A stretch of 51,812 bases of DNA from CAUZFZ01 sp963579025 (GCA_963579025.1 CAUZFZ010000059.1:1-51812); one strand, 5' to 3'. Numbered from the stretch's first letter, positions 1 to 8,454 are shown. Notes: generated by a model from the sequence alone, not told the origin. Numbers and translations: made by a program.

Positions 1-245
1 CGATGGCACCGGGTGCGGTCAATGCAGCGAAGTCGGTTAGCGTCAGGCCGGACAGGTCGATGTCGTTGTCGTCGTCTCCCGCAAAGACGTTGAGCGCTGT
101 CAGAGTACTCGACTGGATGGCCGGAATCGTATTGACCACACTGCCGTTTGCAGTCACCTGCACGTTACCGGTGGCCACGTCGTTCTGGACGGTGATGTCA
201 TCACCCTCATCCACAAAGATCGACAGCTCAGTGCCGACCCGCACG
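1..245 (-). repeat. Near-identical paralogue head, copy 1
   Basis: Bases 1-245 match 4217-4461 with six substitutions and no gap; the first 127 bases are identical. Both copies lie in the same reading frame near the 5' end of RTX-type genes. Similarity drops abruptly towards the start codons (beyond base 245) and cannot be followed beyond the window edge on the other side. Confidence 0.9.
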
Positions 246-361
246 CCGGCGACGGCCAGTAAGGTGCGGTTTTCCAGTTGTTGCGTCACGCGAACGCAGC
301 GCGAACGGGAACTACGGTTAAGGCGGCTGCGAAAGCGACGCATCCAGGATGAGAGGTACAT
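1..361 (-). CDS. N-terminal part of RTX-type surface protein (cut by window edge)
   Basis: The 120 codons visible here read from the ATG at 361 down to the window edge, so the C-terminal bulk is missing. The start is supported by an AGGAG eight bases upstream. The first 20 residues are Arg-rich, followed by QLENRTLLAVAGVRV, a form of the LEPR-XLL motif often seen at the N-terminus of giant exported planctomycete proteins. The rest is almost identical to residues 35-120 of the large RTX/Calx-beta protein encoded at 666-4583, so a similar surface or secreted calcium-binding protein is inferred. What lies further C-terminal cannot be seen. The gene is on the same strand and immediately downstream of its paralogue, separated from it by a terminator. 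Confidence 0.8.
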   Translation of the reverse strand, partial: MYLSSWMRRFRSRLNRSSRSRCVRVTQQLENRTLLAVAGVRVGTELSIFVDEGDDITVQNDVATGNVQVTANGSVVNTIPAIQSSTLTALNVFAGDDDNDIDLSGLTLTDFAALTAPGAI

Positions 362-600
362 GGTGCAGACTCCTGATAAAGCATCTTGAAGCAAAATGGG
401 TTTGCAGAGTGAAATAGTTCGCAGTGGTAACCTGGCTCAACTTTCCGACCATGTCGTCCTCACCTGTCAACCCAGTCTGATAAGACAAACGATTCCGAAG
501 TGACACCGGCATTACACGACAATGTCGTGCAACCGGCACGTTCGGTTCACAGCGCGAAACGCCGTTGGCACTCACGGTGTCCCGCTCACTTCAGCGCATA

Positions 601-631
601 AAGAAAGGGCACGACCGGTTGGTCGTGCCCT
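601..631 (-). terminator. Intrinsic terminator behind the RTX/Calx-beta gene
   Basis: A perfect 10-bp stem (GGGCACGACC at 608-617 and GGTCGTGCCC at 622-631) with a 4-base loop is followed on the minus strand by a T-rich stretch (601-607). It lies 35 bases behind the stop codon of the gene at 666-4583 and separates it from the truncated paralogue downstream. Confidence 0.85.
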
Positions 632-665
632 GTAACGCTGTACTACTGCATGTGTGACGCAACAC

Positions 666-3600
666 TCAGAACCCACTCAGGACGTTAAGTGCCGCGACAA
701 CGGCAGCCGGGAATTGCAGGTTCTGGTCATCGGCTTCGCCCGGTGCCAGGTCCTTCGGAGGCTGACCGCCCTGGCCACTGTTGAAGCGGTCAAGACCTGA
801 GTTACCTCGCAGGGTGTCGGTTCCGTCACCACCGAAGAGGAAGTCGGCACTTCCACCGCCCAGCAGCGTATCGTTTCCGTCATTGCCGATGATGGTGTCA
901 CGGCCCAGCATCCCGTTAACGAAATCATCTCCATCACCAGCGTCGATAACGTCGCGACCGTTACCGCCGAATACAGTGTCGTTGCCGTCACCGGCGTCGA
1001 TCGTGTCGGCTCCCGAGTTACCTTCGATGCGGTCATTGCCGTCACCGCCTTTGATCTGGTCGTTTCCGGATTGACCCTTGATGGTGTCATTGCCCGAGCC
1101 ACCGTCCAGCCGATCCGCTCCGGAACCACCGATCAAGGTGTCCTGATCCTGATCACCTTCCAGCAGATCATCACCGGTGCCGCCGTTGATGTTGTCGTTG
1201 CCAAAACCGCCGCGGATGGTGTCGTCGTCGTCGTTGCCCATCAGGACATCGTTGCCAAAGCTGCCGGTCAGACTGTCGTCGCCATCGCCACCATTGATTG
1301 TGTCGTTGCCGAGGTTGCCCAGCAGCGTATCGGCCCCGTCATCGCCATTGATAATGTCGTTGCCGTCGCCGCCATCAATGATGTCGCCACTGGCATTGCC
1401 ACTCAACAGATCGTCGTCGTCGCCGCCGTTGATGTGATCAGTGTCGGCACCGCCGGTGATCGTGTCGTTTCCGGCACCACCGTTAAGGCTGACCAGCGAG
1501 TCACCCAACGATGCTCCCATGGCAGTGATCGTGTCATTACCGGCTTGACCATCGACGATCAGGATCAACGCCCGAACATCGGCAATCGAATTCAGCGTGA
1601 TCAGGTCGTTGGCGTCACCACCACGCACGTTGACCGAAGTGGTTGAATTACTGGCTGTAATCGACGCCAGACCCTCGGTCACTCGCAGCAGTCCGCCGTT
1701 ACTGTCGATCACAAAAGTGTCGACGGTCGAGTCGCCCATGACGAACACATTCTGGGCACCTGGCGAATCGTCAATCCTGTCATCACCGTCGCCGTCACCA
1801 TTCCAGATGATCGTGTCGCTGCCGAACCCGGTACGGAGGATGTCATTGCCACCCTGACCGTCCAGCGTGTCGTCGCCATCGCCGCCGCTCAGTGTGTCGT
1901 TGTCACTTCCGCCCAGAATGGAATCATTGCCCGTGCCGCCATTGTGCACGTCGTTTCCGTCGCCACCATTCAGGACGTCATCGCCGTTACCCGAATTAAG
2001 TGTGTCGTTGCCAGTGCCACCAATCAGCGTGTCCGCAGCCAAGTCTGAATCGTCATTCGTAATGGTCACAACAGCCAGCGGATTCGCGAGGATCGTACCC
2101 ACCGTCGGGTTGGAGAGCCGCAGGAAAAACGTCTCGTCGGCCTCGACATTCGCATCCGGAGTGATCGTGACCGTCACCGTCTGAGTGGTCACTCCCGCCG
2201 CAAACGTCAACGTCCCGCTGGCCGCCGTATAATCCAGACCCGCCACAGCCGTACCATCGACCGTGGTGAAGTCAACCGAGACCGGCGCTGACTGGGAGAG
2301 TGAAAGGTTTACTGTAAACACAGCACTTGTCGTTCCTCCGGTGCCTTCGACGATGGTCACATCTGACACATCAAACGCAGGCGGTGGTGGTGACGCCTGA
2401 AACAGCAACCCGCTCATATTGCCCACGCCAGTCGAACCCAACAGCGTTCCAGCACCTGTACTGGAATTCAATTCAAACAAGTCCGACGATCCAGCGCCGG
2501 TGCTGGCCAGAATAAAGACGTCGGCGTTGCTGTCGTAGGCCAGTCCCGATGCGCCCTGGGGCAGATCAAAACCGATTGGGCCAACACTCGTCACCTCGCG
2601 AGTTGTTAAGTCGATTTGCAGAAGTGCATCGTTCAGTATTGCGTCGGCCCCAGTCAGACCGCCTGGCAGAAACGCATGCAGTTCACCGTTACGAAACGCC
2701 AGACCATTGACGTCGGCGACACCCGTCAGTGCCGTGCCTCCTGTCACGAGTGGTCCCAGGTTGGTGGTTGCCGCGGTCAGAGGATCGATCCGGTAGAGGT
2801 TGGGAGTGGACACTGTGGCAAACGATGCATAGATGGTGTCCGTTGCCAGGTCATAGGCGAGGTCACCCTCAATGAATTCCGTGGGTGCCGGAATCAGCGG
2901 CCCGATGAGCGTCGATACGAATGTCACCGGATCAACCGAAAACAGGTTAAGCATTGTCCCTGTCTGACTGATTACGAAGATTTCGCTCCCGGGGCCACGT
3001 GTCATCCCGTGTACGAGCGATAATCCAGTGTTTCCCAGGAGAGTCGATGCGCCTGTCATCTGGTCGACGTCGAAGATGTCGCCGCTAGAGAAATCGATTC
3101 CCAGCAATCGAAATGCATCGTCATCAATAATGGCCACCGTACCAAACGGATCCCGTAGCGTGGCGTTTGTCGGCATGCTCAGCTCGACGAAAAAACTCTC
3201 GCCGGTTTCAGCCTGCATGTCACCGTTCACCATCGCGGTCACATCCTGGGACGTTTCTCCAGGCGCGAAGGTCAGCATCGTCGAAAGAGGCACAAAGTCC
3301 GAGTCAGCCGCCGTTGCCGATCCGTCGACAGTATTTACGGACACCGATACCGGACTCAAACTTGCCGCCGAAAGTGTCACGGTCAAAGTCACGCTGACAG
3401 TACCTGTGTTGCCTTCCGTGACTGCCGGAGCGTCTGAAATCGAGAGTGACGGAAGGACCACGGTGACGTCGGATTCAGACAGCAGATCACTGCCGGTGCC
3501 ACCTTCAAGTCGATCGGATCCCGTACCACCATCCAGACTGTCATCGCCGCCGTTGCCGAACAGCGTGTCGTCACCCGTTCCACCGTCCATGGAATCGTTA

Positions 3601-4583
3601 CCGCCACCACCGCGCAGGGTATCGGCGCCCGCGTCACCCGTGACGGTGTCCCTGCCTCCCTGTGCGTTCAGAAGATCATCACCACTGCCGCCCGTCATGC
3701 TGTCATTTCCCTGACCTCCGGAAATTGCATCATCACCGGCATCTCCACTGAGCGTGTCATGTCCACCCTGGCCATCGATGACATCGACGCCATCATTGCC
3801 GCTGACTAAATCGTCGTCGGCACCGCCTAGAATAAGATCGTCGCCCGTTCCGCCGATCAGCGTATCGTCACCGGACATGCCGTTAATCACGTCATTGCCA
3901 TCGCCACCATCGACGATGTCAGCACCCTGACCGGCATCGATGTTGTCCGCACCGAGACCACCAGTGACGGAGTCGCTGCCATTGCCGGCCACGACGATGT
4001 CATCACCATCACCCGCGTCGATTGTGTCGTTGCCGTCGCCGCCATTGAGCGAATCGAGACCCGTTCCGCCCGTGATCTGATCATTACCATCACCGCCGCC
4101 AAGCGTATCGTCGCCCGCCTGGCCGTCGATCGTATCGTTGCCGTCACCCCCCAGAATGCTATCGCCGAAGTCAGCACTTCCCAGGATGGAATCGTCGCCA
4201 TCTCCCGCCTGGACCACGATGGCACCGGGTGCGGTCAATGCAGCGAAGTCGGTTAGCGTCAGGCCGGACAGGTCGATGTCGTTGTCGTCGTCTCCCGCAA
4301 AGACGTTGAGCGCTGTCAGAGTACTCGACTGGATGGCCGGAATTGTGTTGACCACGCTGCCGTTTGCAGTCACCTGCACGTTACCGGTGGTCACGTCGTT
4401 CTGGACGGTGACGTCATCACCCTCATCCACAAAGATCGACAGCTCAGTGTCGACCCGCACGCCCGTGACCGACAGCAACGTTCGATTCTCCAGTTGTTCT
4501 GCAGTACGTCGGCGGCGCTGACGCAGTCGAGACTGAGATGTCCGACGGGACTGGAACCAGTTCATCCAGGGCGAGAGATACAC
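666..4583 (-). CDS. Large RTX / Calx-beta surface protein (1305 aa)
   Basis: Probable exported calcium-binding surface protein. After an Arg-rich N-terminus with the LEPR-XLL-like motif QLENRTLLSV (about residues 27-36) come hemolysin-type GGxGxDx repeats (about 125-370), a Calx-beta domain (about 373-490), a region without recognised repeats that may be a propeller-like fold (about 490-735), a second Calx-beta domain (about 738-845), and two more RTX blocks (about 850-930 and 1035-1265). RTX nonapeptides bind Ca2+ and fold outside the cell. An ATG lies 55 codons upstream at 4748, but the GTG at 4583-4581 aligns exactly with the ATG of the neighbouring paralogue, with GGAG at the same 8-base spacing, so GTG is preferred. 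Ligand and attachment partner are unknown; no type I secretion genes are nearby. Confidence 0.9.
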   Translation of the reverse strand: MYLSPWMNWFQSRRTSQSRLRQRRRRTAEQLENRTLLSVTGVRVDTELSIFVDEGDDVTVQNDVTTGNVQVTANGSVVNTIPAIQSSTLTALNVFAGDDDNDIDLSGLTLTDFAALTAPGAIVVQAGDGDDSILGSADFGDSILGGDGNDTIDGQAGDDTLGGGDGNDQITGGTGLDSLNGGDGNDTIDAGDGDDIVVAGNGSDSVTGGLGADNIDAGQGADIVDGGDGNDVINGMSGDDTLIGGTGDDLILGGADDDLVSGNDGVDVIDGQGGHDTLSGDAGDDAISGGQGNDSMTGGSGDDLLNAQGGRDTVTGDAGADTLRGGGGNDSMDGGTGDDTLFGNGGDDSLDGGTGSDRLEGGTGSDLLSESDVTVVLPSLSISDAPAVTEGNTGTVSVTLTVTLSAASLSPVSVSVNTVDGSATAADSDFVPLSTMLTFAPGETSQDVTAMVNGDMQAETGESFFVELSMPTNATLRDPFGTVAIIDDDAFRLLGIDFSSGDIFDVDQMTGASTLLGNTGLSLVHGMTRGPGSEIFVISQTGTMLNLFSVDPVTFVSTLIGPLIPAPTEFIEGDLAYDLATDTIYASFATVSTPNLYRIDPLTAATTNLGPLVTGGTALTGVADVNGLAFRNGELHAFLPGGLTGADAILNDALLQIDLTTREVTSVGPIGFDLPQGASGLAYDSNADVFILASTGAGSSDLFELNSSTGAGTLLGSTGVGNMSGLLFQASPPPPAFDVSDVTIVEGTGGTTSAVFTVNLSLSQSAPVSVDFTTVDGTAVAGLDYTAASGTLTFAAGVTTQTVTVTITPDANVEADETFFLRLSNPTVGTILANPLAVVTITNDDSDLAADTLIGGTGNDTLNSGNGDDVLNGGDGNDVHNGGTGNDSILGGSDNDTLSGGDGDDTLDGQGGNDILRTGFGSDTIIWNGDGDGDDRIDDSPGAQNVFVMGDSTVDTFVIDSNGGLLRVTEGLASITASNSTTSVNVRGGDANDLITLNSIADVRALILIVDGQAGNDTITAMGASLGDSLVSLNGGAGNDTITGGADTDHINGGDDDDLLSGNASGDIIDGGDGNDIINGDDGADTLLGNLGNDTINGGDGDDSLTGSFGNDVLMGNDDDDTIRGGFGNDNINGGTGDDLLEGDQDQDTLIGGSGADRLDGGSGNDTIKGQSGNDQIKGGDGNDRIEGNSGADTIDAGDGNDTVFGGNGRDVIDAGDGDDFVNGMLGRDTIIGNDGNDTLLGGGSADFLFGGDGTDTLRGNSGLDRFNSGQGGQPPKDLAPGEADDQNLQFPAAVVAALNVLSGF
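4217..4461 (-). repeat. Near-identical paralogue head, copy 2
   Basis: Partner of the repeat at 1-245 (six differences in 245 bases). It lies within the 5' part of the RTX/Calx-beta gene and encodes the segment from just after the LEPR-XLL-like motif to the first RTX repeat. Confidence 0.9.
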
Positions 4584-5153
4584 GGCATTCACTCCGATCA
4601 AAGATGTCAGTCTGGTGTTCGAGTCTGGCAGGCAGGCATCGCAGCATGACTGCACGCGAGACTTGAACTGTTGGCGTTGCGTTTCGGCCTCATTGAGTCC
4701 GGCGGATGTTGCATTTTGGCAACAATGTTTACACAGACAGCCTGCCATGTATTTCCTGACAGGTCGTCGTTACCTGCCCACATTAACCCCGATTGCCCCT
4801 GTCTTTCGGACCAAACTCGCGCGATCCTCAGAGGCGCTACAACCGTGCCAGTGGCGATTCACGGTTGCGGGGATTATGCGGAATGGCGTTCGTGCGAACG
4901 GCAAATGGGCAGGTCGTCCACGGCGGGCAGGCGAGCATCTGGCGTAGGCCCGATGTCACAAAGTCAGTGCCCGGACACGGCCAAGGCTCCATCACATCCA
5001 GTCAAATCGATGAACTGCTGGACGAACCGCGCGGCGGCAAACAACGAACAGATGCGGTGATTCGAGGTCAGGCCGACTGGCACGATGGCCGAACTTGCCA
5101 GAATCTGGTCTTTCGCCCGAATACGCGTCCTGTCCTGATTCTGGCAGCGTCCG
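4584..5153. other. Intergenic stretch without a recognised gene
   Basis: This stretch holds several overlapping open frames on the plus strand, but none has a convincing ribosome binding site or a recognisable protein pattern. An 8-bp inverted repeat (CAACCGTG with CACGGTTG, near 4840-4868) is the only structure seen. The promoter of the RTX/Calx-beta gene should lie in its left part, but I cannot place it. Confidence 0.5.
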
Positions 5154-5846
5154 CTACCCAGCTACTGAGACGTGCCGGGAACGCAGGTGCTCAAGTACCT
5201 CGTCGAGCGTGCAGACATCCGCGAAGCGGGCTTGAATGTCATGCAGCGTGAACACGTGGGCTGCCGCTGATCGATCGCCGACGCACTCGCGCACGATGAT
5301 CGGGCGCAGCCGCAGGCTCTTGGCATCCGTGGCGGTCGCCCGGATACACGCGCTTGTGCTGCATCCGGTAATCAGCAGGGTGTCGACGCGCAGTTCCGTG
5401 AGATAGCCCGTCAGATGAGTTCCGGAGAACGCGCTGGCACTTTCCTTTTCAATCACGTAATCCTGCGGTGCGGGAGCGAGCCGCTCGTCGATCTGAACGG
5501 CACGGGCGTCCCATTCTCGAAACGACTCCGACAGATCGGCGGCAGACTTGAATGGCTGGTCGGCCGTTTGCGGACGCCACGGACTGGTCGTGTAGATGAT
5601 CGGAAGACTGTGTTGCCGGCCGGCTGCGATCAGTTGTGCGGTGGCTTCCACGGGAGCGTCCAGTCGCTTTGAACCGGCCGCGTAGGACTCGTCAGTCCAG
5701 CCATTCGCGAAGTCAACCACGACGATCGCTGGCGATTCGCCGAAACCGAAGTGATCCTGAAAGATGCCTCGTCCGCGATAATACTCGTCGATTGACTCAA
5801 GCGCTTCCGACAACGCCCGTTCTGCATCCTGATCCGTATTCTGCAT
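5154..5846 (-). CDS. Isochorismatase-family cysteine hydrolase
   Basis: A 230-residue cytoplasmic protein of the isochorismatase-like hydrolase fold, closest in pattern to N-carbamoylsarcosine amidases. The expected catalytic triad is visible: Asp45 in IVVVDFANG, Lys134 in VIEKESASAF and Cys167 in TGCSTSACIRAT. The family cleaves C-N amide bonds of small molecules (N-carbamoyl-sarcosine, nicotinamide, biuret) or the isochorismate vinyl ether; the Cys makes an amidase more likely. The substrate cannot be told. It starts 43 bases behind the stop of the exported prenyltransferase-repeat gene and is probably cotranscribed with it, although no shared pathway is evident. Confidence 0.85.
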   Translation of the reverse strand: MQNTDQDAERALSEALESIDEYYRGRGIFQDHFGFGESPAIVVVDFANGWTDESYAAGSKRLDAPVEATAQLIAAGRQHSLPIIYTTSPWRPQTADQPFKSAADLSESFREWDARAVQIDERLAPAPQDYVIEKESASAFSGTHLTGYLTELRVDTLLITGCSTSACIRATATDAKSLRLRPIIVRECVGDRSAAAHVFTLHDIQARFADVCTLDEVLEHLRSRHVSVAG

Positions 5847-5889
5847 GGGAGCCGGCTTCCTGGTTCTGAATCAAGCAATGTCCTGCGTG

Positions 5890-6924
5890 TCAGCGCTGGT
5901 AGATGGGCAGGAAACCGTTGTCGAGCTGCAGAATCGTCGCGTTGATCGCTGTGGGATAGACCTCGCCGATGTGCGTGTCCTTCCAGGCCCCCGATCGCTG
6001 CTGTTTGGCGAGAATCTGCTTCGACAGCGAGCCGTAGTACTTGTCCCACGGCTTGTCACCCTGACGGTACTTAACCTGGGCGTAGTAATAGTGTGTGTAG
6101 TGCCAGTGTCCGAAGAACCGGGCGCTGGCGGTGCCCGGATCGATCTTCCGCTCGCAGAACTTCAGCATCTTCTGTACGTGCTCGGAGTCGTACTCGCCAG
6201 CATTGAACATTGCGGCACAGGCCGCTGCCGTGATCGGAGGTCGCGGACCCCCTCCTCGAATGCTGTACTGCACGCCGCCTTCGGGCGTCGTGCAGTCGCG
6301 GATGTATTTGCGGGCCTTTTCGATAATCTCGATTGGCACGGCGATTCCGGCATTGCGACAGCCCCGCAGGCCCTGCACCTGAGTGATGCAGGTGGAACCT
6401 TCATCGAAATTCGGCTGGTCCTTGGCGGACACGTAACCCCAGCCGCCTCGGGATGTCTGTGCCTGAGCACTGAACTCGACGGCGTTCGTCAGGACGCGCT
6501 TTAAGTCCTCGCGACGCTCAGCGTCTTCTTCCTCGCCGTACACCTGCGAGAGGAACAGCATCGAGAACCCATGCCCGTAGGTGTAGTGGTAGTCCTGCTG
6601 GAATCCGATCAATCCATTCGGCCGCGCCATTTCGACCAGATAGTCGACGGCCAGCCGAATATTGCGGGCATACCGCCCTCGCATCGTGGTCGACCCTTCG
6701 GCCAGCAGAGCGTTGGCAGCCAGAGCGGTCATGGCCACGCGGTATTGCCCACCGTTCGCTTCCCAATACCCCTGTCGCTGCTGCTCACGCGCGAGGTAAG
6801 CCAGAGCCCGATTGACCGCCTGAGTCACTTTCGGGTCTTTCTTCTTCTTGGCAGCGTCCACGCTCGGGCACACAGCCAGCACAACCAGCATTGCAACAGC
6901 GATCCGCTTCAGTTGAGAAACCAT
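5890..6924 (-). CDS. Exported prenyltransferase/squalene-cyclase-repeat protein
   Basis: A 344-residue protein with a signal peptide (MVSQLKRIAVAMLVVLAVCP, cleavage near the Ala before the KKKK run). The mature part has alpha-alpha repeats of the prenyltransferase and squalene-oxidase repeat type: ALAYLAREQQRQGYWEANGG, AQTSRGGWGY and KQQRSGAWKD are the typical QxxxGxW-like turns. The DxDD motif of true squalene-hopene cyclases is not seen, so this is probably a non-enzymatic or differently acting periplasmic member. The ATG at 6924 is chosen over a longer open frame reaching 7167 because GGAG lies seven bases upstream and the signal peptide begins there. It is the first gene of a two-gene minus-strand unit with the amidase-like gene. 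Confidence 0.85.
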   Translation of the reverse strand: MVSQLKRIAVAMLVVLAVCPSVDAAKKKKDPKVTQAVNRALAYLAREQQRQGYWEANGGQYRVAMTALAANALLAEGSTTMRGRYARNIRLAVDYLVEMARPNGLIGFQQDYHYTYGHGFSMLFLSQVYGEEEDAERREDLKRVLTNAVEFSAQAQTSRGGWGYVSAKDQPNFDEGSTCITQVQGLRGCRNAGIAVPIEIIEKARKYIRDCTTPEGGVQYSIRGGGPRPPITAAACAAMFNAGEYDSEHVQKMLKFCERKIDPGTASARFFGHWHYTHYYYAQVKYRQGDKPWDKYYGSLSKQILAKQQRSGAWKDTHIGEVYPTAINATILQLDNGFLPIYQR

Positions 6925-7109
6925 CGATTGTCTCCAGTCATTCAGTTGTGCTGGTGAGCTGCCGTTCCATCCTGACATTCGCAGGTCATCCGACCCACTT
7001 TCACCTGCCGAAGACAAAGCCGGACTGCGGATGTTGAGTCGCATACCGGCCCGGCTATCATGCTCGCCCGGAAACCACTGTCCCCTGAGTCTCGCCCGAA
7101 CGCCCTCCG

Positions 7110-8108
7110 ATGTCCACGTCACCCACGCCGCGAACTGGTCCTCGCCCCCAGGTCTTCCAACCCCCACAGGGCGATCTCGCTATTCTGCCGGGTTCGGGGA
7201 ACCCGCAACTGGCTCAGTCGATCGCTGATCAACTGGGCGTATCGCTCGTGCCCTGCCGCACGACGACGTTTTCTGAAGGCAACGTTTTCGTCCAGATAAA
7301 AGAGAACGTCCGCGGCCGCGACGTATTTATCGTGCAGGGCGTCCAGAACCCGGTCAACGACAATTTCATGGAGCTGATGTTCTGGATCGACGCCATTAAG
7401 CGCGCGAGTGCTCAGCAGGTGACCGCGGTCATCCCGTTCTTCAGCTACGCCCAGGGCGACAAGAAGGATGAGCCGCGAGTTTCGATTCGCGCTCGCGTGT
7501 GTGCCGACGCGCTGGAAGCGGCCGGCTGCGACCGCGTACTCACGATGGACCTGCACAGTCCACAGATTCAGGGATTCTTCAGTGTCCCCGTAGATCACCT
7601 GCTGGGCCGTGCCGTTCTGTGTGAGCACATTCGCAAACTGAACATCCCGGACCTGGTGATCTGCAGCCCGGACGTGGGCTTTGCCAAGGACGCAGTCGAG
7701 TTCGGTAAAGATCTGGACTGCCCGGTCGTGATCGGATCGAAAGTCCGCTCCGATCACACAGAAACGGTCGAAGTACATGAGATCATCGGTGACGTGTCCG
7801 GCAAGAACGTCGTACTGGTTGACGACTTCACGATCACAGGTCGCACGTTGATCACGATGGGTGACGAACTGCAGAAAAAGGGTGCGAAAGACATCTACGC
7901 GGCTGTCACGCACGGAGTCCTCTCCAGCGGCGCGTGCGAACGCGTCGGGGCCAGTTGCATCCGCAAAATGTTCATGACGGACACGGTCGAGACGTTCGAG
8001 GATCCGCTGCCGGACAATCTCGAAGTCGTCACGGTGGCCCCGCTCTTCGCCCGGGCCATCCGCTCAATCCACGAGCGCACCAGCGTGAGTCAGTTGTTCA
8101 CACGCTAG
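7110..8108 (+). CDS. prs: Ribose-phosphate pyrophosphokinase
   Basis: Makes 5-phosphoribosyl 1-pyrophosphate (PRPP) from ribose 5-phosphate and ATP, the entry point to purine, pyrimidine, His, Trp and NAD synthesis. The 332 residues span the whole family. Visible landmarks are the ATP-site region around FFSYAQGDKKDEPRVSIRA, the MDLHSPQIQGFF segment, the conserved Lys of GSKVRSDHTETVEV in the flexible loop, and the PRPP loop NVVLVDDFTITGRTL. The PRPP loop is unusual: canonical class I enzymes read VDDMIDTAGT-like, while here Thr-Ile-Thr-Gly-Arg-Thr follows the two Asp residues. The first 15 residues are an extra Pro-rich tail. It is a single gene, divergent from the prenyltransferase-repeat gene. 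Confidence 0.93.
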   Translation: MSTSPTPRTGPRPQVFQPPQGDLAILPGSGNPQLAQSIADQLGVSLVPCRTTTFSEGNVFVQIKENVRGRDVFIVQGVQNPVNDNFMELMFWIDAIKRASAQQVTAVIPFFSYAQGDKKDEPRVSIRARVCADALEAAGCDRVLTMDLHSPQIQGFFSVPVDHLLGRAVLCEHIRKLNIPDLVICSPDVGFAKDAVEFGKDLDCPVVIGSKVRSDHTETVEVHEIIGDVSGKNVVLVDDFTITGRTLITMGDELQKKGAKDIYAAVTHGVLSSGACERVGASCIRKMFMTDTVETFEDPLPDNLEVVTVAPLFARAIRSIHERTSVSQLFTR

Positions 8109-8171
8109 CCGTTCCTGCTGGCGTCAGTTCCAGTCGATTTGTTGTTCGCCGGCGCGCATGTGCGAACTCCC

Positions 8172-8262
8172 CCACCGACCCCGCGTCGGTGGAAACATGA
8201 CCGGCAGCTACACAACGGCGCCGTAGCTGCCGATCATGGATCCACCGACACAGGGTCGGTGG
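8172..8262. repeat. Composite palindromic element of three hairpins
   Basis: Two copies of the same 8-bp-stem hairpin, CCACCGAC with GTCGGTGG (8172-8192 and 8242-8262), flank a longer hairpin with 16-base arms (8196-8211 and 8223-8238, one mismatch). Because the outer arms are also complementary to each other, the whole element can fold as one cruciform. It lies between prs and the BlaI operator. Such hairpins are typical of interspersed repeats; a terminator role for prs is possible, but there is no T-tract. Confidence 0.8.
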
Positions 8263-8333
8263 GGTTTGGTTGTCGGCCGCAGGCACCGTCGTTGGCGAGG
8301 TCAAACGAGCCAGGGGTGCGGTGAGACACGCTG

Positions 8334-8361
8334 TTGACATCAACGAAGATCTTCGTAGACT
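8334..8361 (+). promoter_or_regulatory. Predicted sigma70-type promoter of the BlaI/M56 operon
   Basis: A perfect -35 box TTGACA at 8334-8339 is followed after 16 bases by TAGACT at 8356-8361, which matches four of six -10 positions. The -10 box lies inside the operator dyad, so bound repressor would block RNA polymerase. The leader to the start codon is about 90 bases. Confidence 0.65.
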
Positions 8362-8378
8362 TCTACGAAGGTCTTCGT
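8343..8378. promoter_or_regulatory. BlaI-type operator, three overlapping dyads
   Basis: Two 17-base arms (ACGAAGATCTTCGTAGA at 8343-8359 and TCTACGAAGGTCTTCGT at 8362-8378) are inverted repeats around a 2-base centre with one mismatch. Each arm is itself a 14-base palindrome (the left perfect, the right with one mismatch). Dyad centres therefore lie 11 bp apart, about one helical turn. BlaI/MecI repressors bind TAC/GTA dyads as dimers, and the central TAGA-TCTA part fits that pattern. The site covers the predicted -10 box 77 bases upstream of the repressor gene. Confidence 0.8.
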
Positions 8379-8454
8379 CGTGTTGTGACTGCGGACCGTC
8401 ACACTCGCCACGTATATTCAGTGTCATCCTCTTTCAGCCCCGACCGGAACATCA

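Noticed and set aside
3..389. Plus-strand open frame over the first RTX-type gene
   Set aside because: It is the antisense of the real minus-strand coding region. Its twin at 4138-4521 arises only because the two genes share the duplicated segment.
790..1480. Regular DNA repeats that could suggest a CRISPR or minisatellite
   Set aside because: The periodicity is that of 9-residue RTX repeats (27 bases), with diverged units and no spacer structure.
781..2184. Several long plus-strand frames (Val/Ile- or Ser/Pro-rich)
   Set aside because: They are shadows of the RTX repeats; the repetitive GGxGxD codons give long antisense frames with biased composition.
4793..5251. 152-codon plus-strand frame
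   Set aside because: It overlaps the end of the amidase-like gene, has no ribosome binding site and no protein-like pattern.
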